From the NCBI GenBank assembly GCA_028825045.1, contig JAPKAY010000008.1, positions 30,399 to 94,398 of the forward strand: a stretch of DNA of 64,000 nt, given 5' to 3'. Source of the DNA: Halioglobus sp. (GTDB lineage Bacteria; Pseudomonadota; Gammaproteobacteria; Pseudomonadales; Halieaceae). Made by a program: the position numbers and the translations under genes. The first letter of the stretch is position 1; each line of letters starts with the position of its first letter. This document shows, piece after piece, positions 39,058 to 48,940 of this stretch. Under the pieces are notes generated by a model. It did not search any database. It was given only the letters and a program-made list of their open reading frames with translations, and was not told the DNA's origin.

Positions 39058-40145
39058 GCTGCGTCCGATGCCTCTATTAACAGTGCCACGCTTTTGATTT
39101 GCGCAAAGACTTTGTCACCAACTTGCAGCTCAAGTTCCATCGCTGACTTACGGGTAATGCGTGCCAGTAAGTACTGAGAACCCAGGCACAGGCGTAATAG
39201 TATGCGTGCGCCGTCGGAATGTTCCATCTCGTCAATGGTGACAGGTAAAATGTTTAGAATGCTGGTGTCGCTGGGTCGGGAACGACAGATACTGATATCA
39301 CGCGCCGGTATGCGCATGCGTCGCTGTTGTCCGAGTGAGTGGGACAACCGATTGACGAACAGGGAATGGCCCTCAACGTCAAGCTCCGTTAGGTCAAAGT
39401 CAATATCATGCTGTTTTACACTCGCGGTGATAATGGCAGCAGCGCGTTCTTCGCGCGATAAACGGGTGTCCAGTCGACTGCATAGTTCCAGCAGCGAGCC
39501 CTGCTCCACCAGTCGACCCTGTTCTAGCAGCAGCAGGTAATCAGCGAGTTGGGCCACCTCTTCAATATCGTGGCTTACGTAGAGCATCGGCAGTTGTAGC
39601 TCCTTAGAGAGTTGTTGCAGACCGCGCAGGCATTGCTGGCTAGCGGCATGGTCCAGATTAGCCAGTGGCTCGTCCAGCAATAAGAGTGCTGGAGAGGAAA
39701 GAAGCGCCCTGGCGATTGCTACACGCTGTTTCTGTCCGGCAGAGAGCGTGTCAGTAGTGTGTTGTAATAGCTCATTCAGTTCCAAGCTGGTAATGACTTG
39801 ATCCAGGGAAATGGTGTCGCGTTGTTGGGAGCGCGTCAGAGCGTAACGCAGGTTCCCCAACACGTTGAGATGGGGGAAAAGACGCGCATCCTGAAATACG
39901 TATCCGACTTCGCGATTCCAGGCAGGGACAAGGTGATTTGGACCCTGCCATAAGGTACTGCCCAGTTTCACCACACTGCCCGATTCGCCTGCCCGCAGTC
40001 CGGCGATGCAATCCAGCAGTGTACTTTTGCCACTGCCACTTGGGCCGTACACAGCGGTGATGCCGCGTGCCGGAAGTTCGCAATCAAGTTTCAAAGAAAA
40101 GTGCTGATCGGCAGTGTAATTGATGCTCAGGACAAGGCCACTCAC
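39054..40145 (-). CDS. modC: Molybdate ABC transporter ATPase
   Basis: Energises molybdate uptake. The 363 residues have Walker A GPSGSGKS (34-41), the signature LSAGQKQRVAIARAL, Walker B ALLLLDEPLANLD and a C-terminal TOBE (Mop-like) domain (about 290-360) that binds oxyanion. GTG start overlapping the modB stop (GTGA). The TOBE domain and the modA/modB neighbours make molybdate (or tungstate) the likely substrate. Confidence 0.93.
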   Translation of the reverse strand: MSGLVLSINYTADQHFSLKLDCELPARGITAVYGPSGSGKSTLLDCIAGLRAGESGSVVKLGSTLWQGPNHLVPAWNREVGYVFQDARLFPHLNVLGNLRYALTRSQQRDTISLDQVITSLELNELLQHTTDTLSAGQKQRVAIARALLSSPALLLLDEPLANLDHAASQQCLRGLQQLSKELQLPMLYVSHDIEEVAQLADYLLLLEQGRLVEQGSLLELCSRLDTRLSREERAAAIITASVKQHDIDFDLTELDVEGHSLFVNRLSHSLGQQRRMRIPARDISICRSRPSDTSILNILPVTIDEMEHSDGARILLRLCLGSQYLLARITRKSAMELELQVGDKVFAQIKSVALLIEASDAA

Positions 40146-40828
40146 GCGCGCATCCGCCAGCCAGTTTGACCGTTGCTCCGGTAAAGTAAAAATAATAGAG
40201 CAAGGGAAAAAACTATCAGCGCCCCTGCCAGGCGATGCGCCTCGTCGAAACGCAGGGATTCAACGTAGTCAAATAGAGCAATGGAGAGTACCTGGGTTTC
40301 CCCGGGGATATTGCCACCGATCATAAGCACCACACCGAACTCACCTACGGTGTGCGCAAAACCCAGGCTGGCGGCGGTTAAAAAACTGCGACGCGAAAGT
40401 GGCAACACCACCGAACGAAACTGGTCTAGTGGCCGTGCGCCTAGTGTGGCGGCAGCTTCTAGTAGGCCCTGAGGTATGCGTTGGAATGCAGTCTGCAAGG
40501 GTTGAACGACAAAGGGGAGCGAATAAATTACCGAGCCGATAACCAGAGCACTGAAACTGAACGCCAGTTGTGTCCCAGTCAACTGCTGCCAGAAATGACC
40601 GAGCGCAGACTGTGGCGCAAACAACAAGAGCAGGTAAAAGCCCAGCACTGTCGGTGGCAGGATAAGCGGCAGCGCTACTATGGCCTCAATCGCAGCCGGA
40701 ACGGTGCCGCGGCGCCTGGATAACCACCAGGCCAGCGGCGTCCCCAGAATCAACAGCAAAATGGTGGTAACAGATGCGAGCGTTAGGGTAAGGTAAATTG
40801 CATCCAGTTCAGCACTGTTCAGGGACAA
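40142..40828 (-). CDS. modB: Molybdate ABC transporter permease
   Basis: Inner-membrane channel of 228 residues with five to six hydrophobic segments and the ABC contact loop EAAATLGARPLDQFRSVVLP. TTG start overlapping the modA stop by 10 bases, with only a weak ribosome site, so translation probably depends on coupling to modA. Family and context agree on molybdate. Confidence 0.92.
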   Translation of the reverse strand: MSLNSAELDAIYLTLTLASVTTILLLILGTPLAWWLSRRRGTVPAAIEAIVALPLILPPTVLGFYLLLLFAPQSALGHFWQQLTGTQLAFSFSALVIGSVIYSLPFVVQPLQTAFQRIPQGLLEAAATLGARPLDQFRSVVLPLSRRSFLTAASLGFAHTVGEFGVVLMIGGNIPGETQVLSIALFDYVESLRFDEAHRLAGALIVFSLALLFLLYRSNGQTGWRMRA

Positions 40829-41517
40829 GGGTCGTAGCCGGCTGCAATTATCTGCGCGCGGACGGCATCACTTCGCAGCCAGTGCAGGTAGGCATCAACT
40901 GAAGCGTTCTGCCGAAGGACAATGGCATGCTGATCCAGAGGACCATGCCAGTCGGAGGGTATAGGCGTAGCGCCTGTCAGTACCAGTGCACGTGGCAGCA
41001 ATGCCATTTTAACGGAGCCGCCTTCCCAAAATTGATAGGCCTGGGCGGCACTATTTCCCCGCACGAGTTTGCGGCCCTCCCCCGCACTAAACTCAGGCCT
41101 GGCGAGGACTTCACGGGCGGCACGTCCATAGGGGGCTGTGGCCGGATTGGCGATCGCTAAACTAAGGTTTGGGTTTGCCAATGCTGACAATTTGCCATTG
41201 CCGCCAGCGAGGACAAGGCTGCCACGGGCATAGCAAAATATTTGGTCCTGTTCGTGTCCTGGTGCGGCCAGGATAGTTTTCGTTGTCTCTGAGTCAGCTG
41301 CAAAAAAGATGTCGTAAGGCGCACCGTTGACGATCTGGGTTGTCAATGCGCCGGTAGATGCACTGCTATAGGTCACAACAATTCCTGAGTTAGCCAGAAA
41401 GGGTTCGGTTATTTTCTGCAGGGTTGGTTTGAAATTGGCCGCGACGGCGATGCGTATGGGCTCGCCTGCCCAGAGAGGGGCAGCAACCAGCAAGTATAAA
41501 AGAACGATAGTGCGCAT
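40819..41517 (-). CDS. modA: Molybdate-binding periplasmic protein
   Basis: Solute-binding protein of 232 residues. A signal peptide ends near LWA-GE (about residue 17). Seen: the ligand-site stretch SSASTGALTTQI and later IANPATAPYGRAA with the conserved Pro-Tyr-Gly, as in ModA of E. coli, where these strands bind molybdate or tungstate. It follows comF by 24 bases on the same strand. No ModE site or Moco riboswitch is seen because there is almost no intergenic space. Confidence 0.92.
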   Translation of the reverse strand: MRTIVLLYLLVAAPLWAGEPIRIAVAANFKPTLQKITEPFLANSGIVVTYSSASTGALTTQIVNGAPYDIFFAADSETTKTILAAPGHEQDQIFCYARGSLVLAGGNGKLSALANPNLSLAIANPATAPYGRAAREVLARPEFSAGEGRKLVRGNSAAQAYQFWEGGSVKMALLPRALVLTGATPIPSDWHGPLDQHAIVLRQNASVDAYLHWLRSDAVRAQIIAAGYDPCP

Positions 41518-41541
41518 AGAAAAACCTCAGAAAATGCAGTT

Positions 41542-42273
41542 TTAATGCCCGGGGGCGGGTGTGCGAGCCAGGCACCAGACTTCTATGTAACTGGCACCTG
41601 CAAATGCCAGTACATCGGCCATTGCCGCGACAGTGGCTCCGGTGGTCAGCACGTCATCTACTATGGCAACGCGCAGGTTGTCACAGGGTTCGCGCACTGT
41701 AAAGGCACCCCGGAGATTGCTGGCTCGTTGGCGGGCACTCATTCCGGATTGTGGCGAGGTCGATTGAGAGCGCTTCACAAGCCGGTGCTCAAGCTTGCAG
41801 GATTTCAGCTCGGGGCAGGTGGCGAGCAATTGGCGGGCCAACAGCTCGGATTGATTAAAGCCACGGCGCCACTGCCTCCGCCAGTGAAGCGGCACAGGTA
41901 CCAGCACATCTACCGGCCTGGGCAGATTAATCTCTTGTCGCCACAACGAAGACAAAAGTGCCGTCATACGTCGTTGGCGCTGAAATTTCCACTGATGAAT
42001 CAGGTGGCCGAAATACTCGCCGTAAATCCAGGGTGCGATCACCCGGTTATACGGGGGAGGCCTTTTCAGGCAGCTACCGCAGATCCTGGCTGTGCGTAAT
42101 TCATCGGTGATGGGCAAAGGAAGGGCGCAGCGGACGCAGCAATGTCGGTTTCTGGGCATTTCAGACTCACATTCGCGACATAATGGTATGGGCCGGTGGC
42201 TACGCAGGCCACACAAAGCACAGTGATTTGGGAACAGGCCCTCAAGTAGACTAGAGGCGGCCCTGTTAACCAT
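41542..42273 (-). CDS. ComF-family phosphoribosyltransferase-like protein
   Basis: A 243-residue ComF/GntX relative. The N-terminus has two zinc-finger-like cysteine pairs (CALCG, CREC, then CCVRC and CGSC), and the C-terminus carries the PRPP-binding motif [16 protein letters not shown]. Known roles are in DNA uptake and use of DNA as a nutrient; the enzymatic activity is not established. Its ATG lies within the spacer of the BirA-type operator of the divergent bioB gene, so biotin status could also affect it. It heads the run that continues into modABC-srkA. Confidence 0.88.
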   Translation of the reverse strand: MVNRAASSLLEGLFPNHCALCGLRSHRPIPLCRECESEMPRNRHCCVRCALPLPITDELRTARICGSCLKRPPPYNRVIAPWIYGEYFGHLIHQWKFQRQRRMTALLSSLWRQEINLPRPVDVLVPVPLHWRRQWRRGFNQSELLARQLLATCPELKSCKLEHRLVKRSQSTSPQSGMSARQRASNLRGAFTVREPCDNLRVAIVDDVLTTGATVAAMADVLAFAGASYIEVWCLARTPAPGH

Positions 42274-42295
42274 GGTGCGGCAGCCAGGTTGACAG
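42263..42295. promoter_or_regulatory. BirA-type biotin operator
   Basis: CTGTTAACC (42263-42271) and GGTTGACAG (42287-42295) form an inverted repeat with a 15-base spacer. This fits the gammaproteobacterial BirA site, TTGTWAACC and its complement with a spacer of about 15-16. It sits 62 bases before the bioB start, covers the -35 box of the bioB promoter and overlaps the comF start codon. Repression by biotin-bound BirA is the expected effect. Confidence 0.75.
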
Positions 42296-42316
42296 TGGCA
42301 GCACCGGAGGTATCAT
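42289..42316 (+). promoter_or_regulatory. Sigma-70 promoter of the bio operon
   Basis: A perfect -35 TTGACA (42289-42294) is followed after 16 bases by TATCAT (42311-42316), five of six matches to the -10 consensus. Transcription would begin near 42323, 34 bases before the bioB ATG. The -35 lies inside the BirA operator half-site, which explains repression by occlusion. Confidence 0.75.
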
Positions 42317-42356
42317 AAAGGACTCTATTTTCAACGGTTTATTCCCCGAGTTCGCT

Positions 42357-43409
42357 ATGCCATCACCCGCTGCAGCAACTGTGTCGCAACCCGAGTCGAC
42401 AACAAAAGCAATTCGTCATGATTGGTCACGCGCGGAAGTCGAAGCGCTGTTTACCATGCCCTTCAACGACCTGCTCTTTGAAGCGCAATCTGTTCATCGA
42501 CAGTATTTTGACCCAAATGAGGTTCAAGTCAGTACTTTGCTTTCCATCAAAACTGGCGCCTGTCCGGAAGACTGCGCCTACTGCCCCCAGAGCACCCGGT
42601 ACGACACCGGTCTGGAGGTAGAACAATTAATGGAACTGGAAAAAGTGTTGGGGCAGGCGCGGGCAGCAGCAAAGTCCGGTGCGACCCGGTTTTGTATGGG
42701 CGCAGCCTGGCGCTCGCCCAAACAGCGGGATATGCCGCAGGTGGTGGCCATGGTCAGAGGCGTACGGGAGCTGGGGCTGGAGAGTTGTATGACGCTCGGC
42801 ATGCTGACACAGGATCAGGCTGAGGAACTGGCGGATGCCGGTCTGGATTATTACAACCACAACCTGGATACGTCGCCCGAATTTTACGGCGACGTTATCA
42901 CTACCCGCACCTACCAGGATCGACTGGAAACCCTGGATTATGTGCGTGATGCAGGCATGAAAGTTTGTAGTGGAGGCATTGTGGGTATGGGTGAAAAACA
43001 GACCGACCGCGCTGGCTTGCTGCAACAGCTGGCCAATCTTTCGCACCATCCGGAAAGTGTGCCTATCAATATGCTGGTTAGGGTAAAGGGCACTCCACTT
43101 GAAAGCGAGCAAGATCTCGATCCCTTTGAATTTATTCGCACTATTGCTGCGGCACGTATAATGATGCCCGCATCGCACGTAAGATTGTCGGCGGGGCGCG
43201 AAGAAATGAATGAACAAATGCATGCCCTGGCCTACTTTGCAGGTGCTAACTCCATTTTTTATGGAGAAAAACTACTCACCACACCAAACCCGCAAGCCAA
43301 TTCTGATATGGCGCTGTTCGCTCGATTGGGCATTGAGCCCGAGCGGCGGCAGGTGAAAACACCCCCACAAACCCCCAACCCACAGTTCTATAACGCTGCG
43401 AATATCTAG
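42357..43409 (+). CDS. bioB: Biotin synthase
   Basis: Radical SAM enzyme that inserts sulfur into dethiobiotin, the last step of biotin synthesis. The 350 residues show the 4Fe-4S motif CPEDCAYC (C69, C73, C76), the [2Fe-2S] ligands in CMGAAW and SCMTLG, and the family C-terminal region after [11 protein letters not shown]. It begins the operon bioB-bioF-bioHC-bioD, divergent from comF. Confidence 0.97.
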   Translation: MPSPAAATVSQPESTTKAIRHDWSRAEVEALFTMPFNDLLFEAQSVHRQYFDPNEVQVSTLLSIKTGACPEDCAYCPQSTRYDTGLEVEQLMELEKVLGQARAAAKSGATRFCMGAAWRSPKQRDMPQVVAMVRGVRELGLESCMTLGMLTQDQAEELADAGLDYYNHNLDTSPEFYGDVITTRTYQDRLETLDYVRDAGMKVCSGGIVGMGEKQTDRAGLLQQLANLSHHPESVPINMLVRVKGTPLESEQDLDPFEFIRTIAAARIMMPASHVRLSAGREEMNEQMHALAYFAGANSIFYGEKLLTTPNPQANSDMALFARLGIEPERRQVKTPPQTPNPQFYNAANI

Positions 43410-43418
43410 CACTCCCGC

Positions 43419-44585
43419 ATGGCGGTTTTTCCCGAGCGCTTGCGCACTGGTCTGGCGCAGCGTCAAACAGCGGGGCTGTACCGGCATCGCGTAACACTGA
43501 ATTCGGCTCAGGGTGCGAAAGTTCGTATTCAGGGGCGTGAATATCTCAATTTTTGCAGCAATGATTATCTGGGTCTCGCAGCGCACCCGCGCGTTATAGA
43601 GCGGTTTCGCAGTGCTGCAGTCGAATTCGGTGTTGGCAGCGGCGCGTCACATCTGGTTTGCGGCCACAGTGCCCCTCATCACGAACTGGAAGAGGCTTTG
43701 GCTGAGTTCACCGGGAGGCCTCGAGCACTATTGTTTTCCAGCGGCTACATGGCCAATACCGGCGTGTTAACCAGCCTGCTGCAGCGCGGCGATTATGTGT
43801 TTGAAGATCGGCTCAACCACGCCTCCCTGCTCGACGGCGGATTGTACAGCGGTGCGCACTTCAAGCGCTTTGCGCACAACGATGTTGCTGCACTGGAGGT
43901 TAAGTTGCAGTCAGCCAAGGGCCCCAGTCTGGTAGTGGTGGACGGTGTGTTCAGCATGGATGGAGACACTGCCCCGTTGGCGGATCTGTCAGGCCTGTGT
44001 GCCCGCCATGATGCATGGTTGATGGTGGATGACGCCCACGGTTTTGGCGTGCTTGGTGCCTGCGGGGTTGGCAGCACGGAGGCGGCCGGGCTGGATGCCT
44101 CTGCGGTGCCGGTGTTGATGGCAACCCTGGGCAAGGCGTTTGGTACAGCGGGCGCATTTGTCGCGGGTAGCGAGCTATTGATCGAGGGTTTAATCCAGCA
44201 GTCTCGGAATTATATTTATACGACCGCGTTGCCGCCGGCGCTTGCTGCGGCGAGTCTGGAGGCCCTGTCGCTGGTGCGTGAAGAGGGCTGGAGGCGGCAA
44301 TTTCTGGCTGATCTGATCCAGCGGTTTCGCCGGGGCGCCCAGCAATTGGATTTGCCGCTTATGGCGTCGGACAGCGCTATTCAGCCTCTGCTGGTGGGCG
44401 ATCCCGAGCGAGCGCTTCGCTTAAGTGCCCAGCTCCGGCAGAGGGGTTTGCTAATTAGTGCAATCCGGCCCCCCACGGTGCCCGCGGGCACCTCTCGCCT
44501 GCGCATTACCTTGAGTGCTGCACACAGCGAAGAGCAGGTAGACCAATTGTTGCAGCAGTTAGCTGATTGTTGGTTGGAGGACTAA
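43419..44585 (+). CDS. bioF: 8-amino-7-oxononanoate synthase
   Basis: PLP enzyme joining pimeloyl-ACP and alanine. The 388 residues show [12 protein letters not shown] near the N-terminus, [10 protein letters not shown], and the PLP lysine K239 in [13 protein letters not shown]. It starts 9 bases after bioB with no clear ribosome site and is directly followed by the fused bioHC gene with no gap. Confidence 0.96.
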   Translation: MAVFPERLRTGLAQRQTAGLYRHRVTLNSAQGAKVRIQGREYLNFCSNDYLGLAAHPRVIERFRSAAVEFGVGSGASHLVCGHSAPHHELEEALAEFTGRPRALLFSSGYMANTGVLTSLLQRGDYVFEDRLNHASLLDGGLYSGAHFKRFAHNDVAALEVKLQSAKGPSLVVVDGVFSMDGDTAPLADLSGLCARHDAWLMVDDAHGFGVLGACGVGSTEAAGLDASAVPVLMATLGKAFGTAGAFVAGSELLIEGLIQQSRNYIYTTALPPALAAASLEALSLVREEGWRRQFLADLIQRFRRGAQQLDLPLMASDSAIQPLLVGDPERALRLSAQLRQRGLLISAIRPPTVPAGTSRLRITLSAAHSEEQVDQLLQQLADCWLED

Positions 44586-46172
44586 GTGTCGCTCCAGTGC
44601 GATTACCTGCCAGCCACGGGCGATGCGGAGCAGGAACTCGTACTTTTGCACGGCTGGGGCAGCAGTCGCGAAGTGTGGCGGCCTCTGTTGGCGCGGTTGC
44701 GGCCGTGGGCAAATGTCACGCTGCCCAATATTCCCGGTTGTGCGATCGATTCCACGTCATGCGCTGTTCCAGAACTGAATGACGTACTGGCGGAGATACT
44801 TCAATGCAGCCCACCGCATGCGGTTTTTGTAGGCTGGTCGCTGGGGGGGCAGCTGGCGCTGGAGCTCGCGCGCCTTGAACCGGAGCGCGTGGATGCCGTT
44901 GTGACTATCTGTAACAACCCGCAATTTGTCGCCTCGAAAGCCTGGCCGGGCATGAGCGCCGATATTTTTAGAGTGTTTCGCGAAGGGATGGCCATCAACC
45001 CCTCGGCCACATTAAGGCGGTTTCATTCGCTGCAGGTCGGCGGTGCTAGTAGCCCGAGGCAGTTGCTGCGACAGTTGCAAATCCCCGGCGATGTTGCGGC
45101 GGATGCATTGTTGGCGGGCTTGGGCTGGCTCGAGGCGCTCGATCAGCGCGGACTTGTGCTGACGCTGAGGCAACCTCAGCTGCACTTATTGGCAGAACAA
45201 GATGCGCTGGTACCCGCGGCGGTGGGTTTGAATCTTGCCGCATGCATGGCGGGTACGCTCTCAGGGCAGGTGGTTACGCTCCCGGATACCTGTCATCTGG
45301 CTCCTTTAGATTCTCCGGCGGAGTTGGAGCACCACATTCATCAGTTTCTGCCGTCGATGGGCAGTTTGCAGCGGTTGGAGCACGCCCTTCCGCAGCTGCA
45401 AAAAAAGGATGTGGCGGCGTCGTTTAGTCGCGCAGCGACGGTCTACGACTCTGCGGCACAGCTGCAGCAGCAGGTTGGTGAGCAATTACTTACATTTCTG
45501 GATAGATATCAGGAAGCCCCAGGAGTAGTCCTCGACCTGGGCTGTGGCACAGGCCATTTCTGTGCACAACTGAAAAACCATTTTCCACATGCGCAATACC
45601 TGGGCCTGGATCTCGCCGCAGGTATGGTGGAATACGCTCGATCGCGCTGCGATGAGGCCTGTTACTGGATGGTTGCAGATGCCGAGGCGTTGCCCCTGGC
45701 CAGTGAATCTGTGGATGTGGTGTTTAGTAGTCTGGCGGTGCAGTGGTGTTATCGTCCCGAGCATCTCTTTGCCGAATTGTCGCGTGTGTTGCGACCTGGG
45801 GGTTTGTGCGTGTTCACTTCTCTGGGTCCGGATACACTGTGTGAGCTGCGCAATGCATGGGCAACTGTGGATTCCCATCAGCACGTGAACACGTTTCTGC
45901 CGACCGCCGACCTGGTGGCTGCGGCGGAGCGGGTTCCGGCGATAGACATGACCTTACAGCGCAGCGCCTTTCGTATGGAATATGAGCGAGTGAGGGAGTT
46001 GCTCGATGAATTGAAAGCCCTCGGAGCTCACAACATGAACCGCAGTCGACCCGCAGGGCTCACTAGTCGGCGCTCTCTTCAGGGGATGCTGCAAGCTTAT
46101 GAGTGTGTTCGCGCAAACGGGTTACTGCCCGCTACCTACGATGTCATTTTTGGCGTATTGGAGAAAACATGA
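44586..46172 (+). CDS. BioH-BioC fusion: pimeloyl-ACP methyl ester esterase and malonyl-ACP methyltransferase
   Basis: A single 528-residue frame holds two biotin-pathway enzymes. Residues 1-255 are an alpha/beta hydrolase like BioH with S85 in GWSLGG, D206 and H237 as the likely triad. Residues 272-528 are BioC, starting KKDVAASFSRAATVYDSAA, with SAM motif VLDLGCGTGHF (315-325). BioC methylates malonyl-ACP to start pimeloyl synthesis and BioH removes the methyl group at the end, so one chain carries the first and last steps. GTG start directly after the bioF stop; the stop overlaps the bioD ATG (ATGA). The frame is uninterrupted through the linker, so it is a true fusion as read. The fusion is expected to combine activities; regulation of the premature-ester-cleavage problem is unknown. 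Confidence 0.9.
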   Translation: MSLQCDYLPATGDAEQELVLLHGWGSSREVWRPLLARLRPWANVTLPNIPGCAIDSTSCAVPELNDVLAEILQCSPPHAVFVGWSLGGQLALELARLEPERVDAVVTICNNPQFVASKAWPGMSADIFRVFREGMAINPSATLRRFHSLQVGGASSPRQLLRQLQIPGDVAADALLAGLGWLEALDQRGLVLTLRQPQLHLLAEQDALVPAAVGLNLAACMAGTLSGQVVTLPDTCHLAPLDSPAELEHHIHQFLPSMGSLQRLEHALPQLQKKDVAASFSRAATVYDSAAQLQQQVGEQLLTFLDRYQEAPGVVLDLGCGTGHFCAQLKNHFPHAQYLGLDLAAGMVEYARSRCDEACYWMVADAEALPLASESVDVVFSSLAVQWCYRPEHLFAELSRVLRPGGLCVFTSLGPDTLCELRNAWATVDSHQHVNTFLPTADLVAAAERVPAIDMTLQRSAFRMEYERVRELLDELKALGAHNMNRSRPAGLTSRRSLQGMLQAYECVRANGLLPATYDVIFGVLEKT

Positions 46173-46846
46173 ACAAATCCTGGTTTGTGGCAGGCACCGA
46201 CACCGGCGTGGGGAAAACGGCGGTGAGTTGCGCACTGTTGAATGCAGCGGCCCGGACTGGTTTGCGCACGGCAGCTATAAAACCGGTGGCGGCCGGGAGC
46301 AATGATCAGGGCCATAACGAGGATGCCCTGCAACTGCAATCCGCGATGACTATGGATATGGACTACGGTCAGGTGAATCCTGTGCTATTGACTGCGCCTA
46401 TAGCGCCGCATATCGCTGCCAGTCGCGAAGGCAAAAGCCTGCAGGCGAGGCGGCTTGCCGGGCTATGCCGAGGTGTGATGTTGAGCGGGGCGGACTTTGT
46501 ACTGGTTGAGGGGGCCGGTGGGTGGCGGGTACCGCTGAACCCCCGTGAAACGCTTGCTGACCTGGCCGTAGAGTTGAAGGTAGGCGTTATTTTGGTGGTC
46601 GGTATGCGCCTGGGATGTATCAACCATGCGCTTCTGACGGCGGAGGCGATCCGCCGTGATGGCTTGCAGGTAGCCGCCTGGGTTGCCAATCAACCGGGCC
46701 CGCGTATGGATTGCCATGAAGAAAACCTGGACACTTTGCGGCAAATGCTGGCGGCACCTTTTCTTGGGGATGTTCCTTTTCTGCCCCGGTGGGAGGCCTC
46801 AGAGGCAGCCAATTTCCTCGATATTGACGTTTTATTGGTCCGGTGA
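46169..46846 (+). CDS. bioD: Dethiobiotin synthetase
   Basis: ATP-dependent carboxylation of diaminopelargonic acid to dethiobiotin. The 225 residues have the P-loop GTDTGVGKT (9-17), KPVAAGS and VEGAGGWRVPL. The ATG overlaps the bioHC stop; a longer frame beginning at 46103 lies inside bioHC and is not preferred. The bioA gene for the step between BioF and BioD is not in the window, so it must be elsewhere. Confidence 0.95.
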   Translation: MNKSWFVAGTDTGVGKTAVSCALLNAAARTGLRTAAIKPVAAGSNDQGHNEDALQLQSAMTMDMDYGQVNPVLLTAPIAPHIAASREGKSLQARRLAGLCRGVMLSGADFVLVEGAGGWRVPLNPRETLADLAVELKVGVILVVGMRLGCINHALLTAEAIRRDGLQVAAWVANQPGPRMDCHEENLDTLRQMLAAPFLGDVPFLPRWEASEAANFLDIDVLLVR

Positions 46847-47034
46847 CCGCAGTAGCGCTGAAGCTGCCAAGGCCCGGTATAACTTAGAGCCGGACCGACT
46901 GCCCAGTTTTTGTGTAAAAAGGCATTTGACTTCCCGCGCCAATTCCGCAGTATGTGAGCGCTGAACACATCACTTGAGCAGCGGACCTCTCATACGCCTG
47001 TTCACCGAATGCGATCATTTAGAGGAACCACACC

Positions 47035-48828
47035 ATGCCAGACTATAAAGCGCCCGTACGCGATATTCGTTTTGTGATAAACGAAGTATTGGAATCCGGG
47101 AAGTTGTATCAGACGCTTCCCAGGTTTGAGGAGGCTACTGAAGACCTTATGAATGCCATTCTAGAAGAGGGCGCACGTTTCGCCGAGAACGTGCTCGCAC
47201 CATTGAACCGCAATGGTGATGAAGAGGGTTGTCACTGGACCGCGGAGGGCGTGACTACGCCGGAAGGGTTTAAAGCGGCCTACCGACAATATGTCGATAA
47301 TGGCTGGCCGGCGCTGGCTGCAGATGCGGAGCATGGGGGCCAGGGTATGCCCAGCATGCTTGGCATTGTGATGACCGAGATGGCAGGTACAGCCAACTGG
47401 TCCTGGAATATGTACCCGGGGCTCAGCCACGGCGCTGTTAATACGGTTGAGACCCATGGCGATGCCGGTCAGAAGGAGAAATACCTCACCAAACTCGTCT
47501 CTGGCGAGTGGACGGGCACGATGTGCCTAACAGAATCCCAGTGTGGTTCTGACCTGGGGTTATTGCGCACCAAGGCCGAACCCCAGTCGGATGGTTCTTA
47601 TGCCATCACCGGGACCAAAATTTTTATCAGCGCTGGCGAGCATGACTTGACGGACAACATCGTGCACATCGTACTGGCGCGCTTACCCGAAGCGCCTGCA
47701 GGCACCAAGGGTATTTCCCTGTTCATTGTGCCAAAGGTCAATGTTAACGACGACGGCAGCCTCGGTGAGCGCAACGCGGTGCATTGTGCATCCATCGAGG
47801 AAAAGATGGGTATTCATGGCAACGCTACCGCCGTACTCAACTTTGACGGTGCTAGAGGCTTTTTGATTGCCGAGCCCAATCGTGGGTTGAATGCGATGTT
47901 CACCTTCATGAATGTGGCCCGGATCGGTACCGCTATTCAGGGTCTCGCACACGCCGAATTGTCATTCCAGGGTGCTCTCAGCTACGCCAGGGATCGCCTT
48001 GCAATGCGCTCCCTGACTGGGCCGAAGAATCCTGATGGCCCTGCCGACCCCATCATCGTGCACCCGGATGTGCGGCGCATGCTGCTGACACAAAAGGCGT
48101 TCGCTGAAGGCAGCCGTGCCTTGTTGTATTTTCTCGCACAGCAGGGCGATATCATGGTCGCCGGAACCGAGGAGCAGGCGAAGGCTGCTGACGACCTGAT
48201 GTCACTGCTGACGCCTATTGGCAAAGCGTTTGTCACAGAGGCGGGTTTCGAGGCCGCCAACCTGGGAGTGCAGGTGTTTGGTGGCCACGGCTTTATTCGA
48301 GAGTGGGGTATGGAGCAAATTGTTCGCGACGCCCGCATCTCTACACTTTACGAAGGGACGACAGGCATTCAGGCGCTGGACCTGATTGGGCGGAAGGTGC
48401 TTGGCAGCGGCGGCAAGTTGTTAGTCAACTTCACTGACATTATCGGCGATTTTTGCGACGCCCACAGTGGGACCGAGCATGCTGAGTTCGTCGAGCCATT
48501 GCGCGCGCTTAAGGACGAGTGGGCTGAGGTGTCGATGAAAATTGGCGAGGCCGCCATGGGCGACGCGGATGAAGCGGGCGCGGCGTCGGTCGACTACATC
48601 ATGTACAGTGGCTACATCACACTTGCCTATTTTTGGGCGCGTATGGCAGCGGTAGCACAGGAAAAGATAATCGCTTCCAGCGAAGATGTATCTTTCTATG
48701 AGGCGAAAATCCTGACGGCACGATTCTATTTTGAGCGACTGTTGCCGCGGACCGAATCGCTGAAAGTTACCATGCTTGCGGGCGCCGGAAATCTCATGGA
48801 TATGCCGGAGGAACTCTTTCAGTTATAG
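47035..48828 (+). CDS. Acyl-CoA dehydrogenase (long, with extra C-terminal domain)
   Basis: FAD-dependent acyl-CoA dehydrogenase of 597 residues, expected to carry out the first step of beta-oxidation. Seen: CLTESQCGSDLG (FAD/substrate binding), GTKIFISAGEHD, FGGHGFIREWGMEQIVRDARIS with the catalytic-Glu region YEGTTGIQALD, and an additional C-terminal helical domain of ~130 residues typical of the long form. AGAGGAA lies 7 bases before the ATG. A similar enzyme is near the bio genes in Pseudomonas. Chain-length preference cannot be read. Confidence 0.93.
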   Translation: MPDYKAPVRDIRFVINEVLESGKLYQTLPRFEEATEDLMNAILEEGARFAENVLAPLNRNGDEEGCHWTAEGVTTPEGFKAAYRQYVDNGWPALAADAEHGGQGMPSMLGIVMTEMAGTANWSWNMYPGLSHGAVNTVETHGDAGQKEKYLTKLVSGEWTGTMCLTESQCGSDLGLLRTKAEPQSDGSYAITGTKIFISAGEHDLTDNIVHIVLARLPEAPAGTKGISLFIVPKVNVNDDGSLGERNAVHCASIEEKMGIHGNATAVLNFDGARGFLIAEPNRGLNAMFTFMNVARIGTAIQGLAHAELSFQGALSYARDRLAMRSLTGPKNPDGPADPIIVHPDVRRMLLTQKAFAEGSRALLYFLAQQGDIMVAGTEEQAKAADDLMSLLTPIGKAFVTEAGFEAANLGVQVFGGHGFIREWGMEQIVRDARISTLYEGTTGIQALDLIGRKVLGSGGKLLVNFTDIIGDFCDAHSGTEHAEFVEPLRALKDEWAEVSMKIGEAAMGDADEAGAASVDYIMYSGYITLAYFWARMAAVAQEKIIASSEDVSFYEAKILTARFYFERLLPRTESLKVTMLAGAGNLMDMPEELFQL

Positions 48829-48940
48829 GCTTTGAAAGCTATTCTGGAAAGTTCTCCAGCTGGGATGACTTTCCGGTTCTGAAGGGGGAAGATAGCAGTA
48901 TATGAGCCCTTTAATCTTTGCAGCGACCGCGTGAAACACC

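Noticed and set aside
42627..43223. 198-codon minus-strand frame opposite bioB
   Set aside because: Shadow frame within an enzyme with all its motifs on the plus strand.
48846..48874. GGAAAGT/ACTTTCC hairpin after the acyl-CoA dehydrogenase gene
   Set aside because: No T-run follows, so intrinsic termination is not supported.
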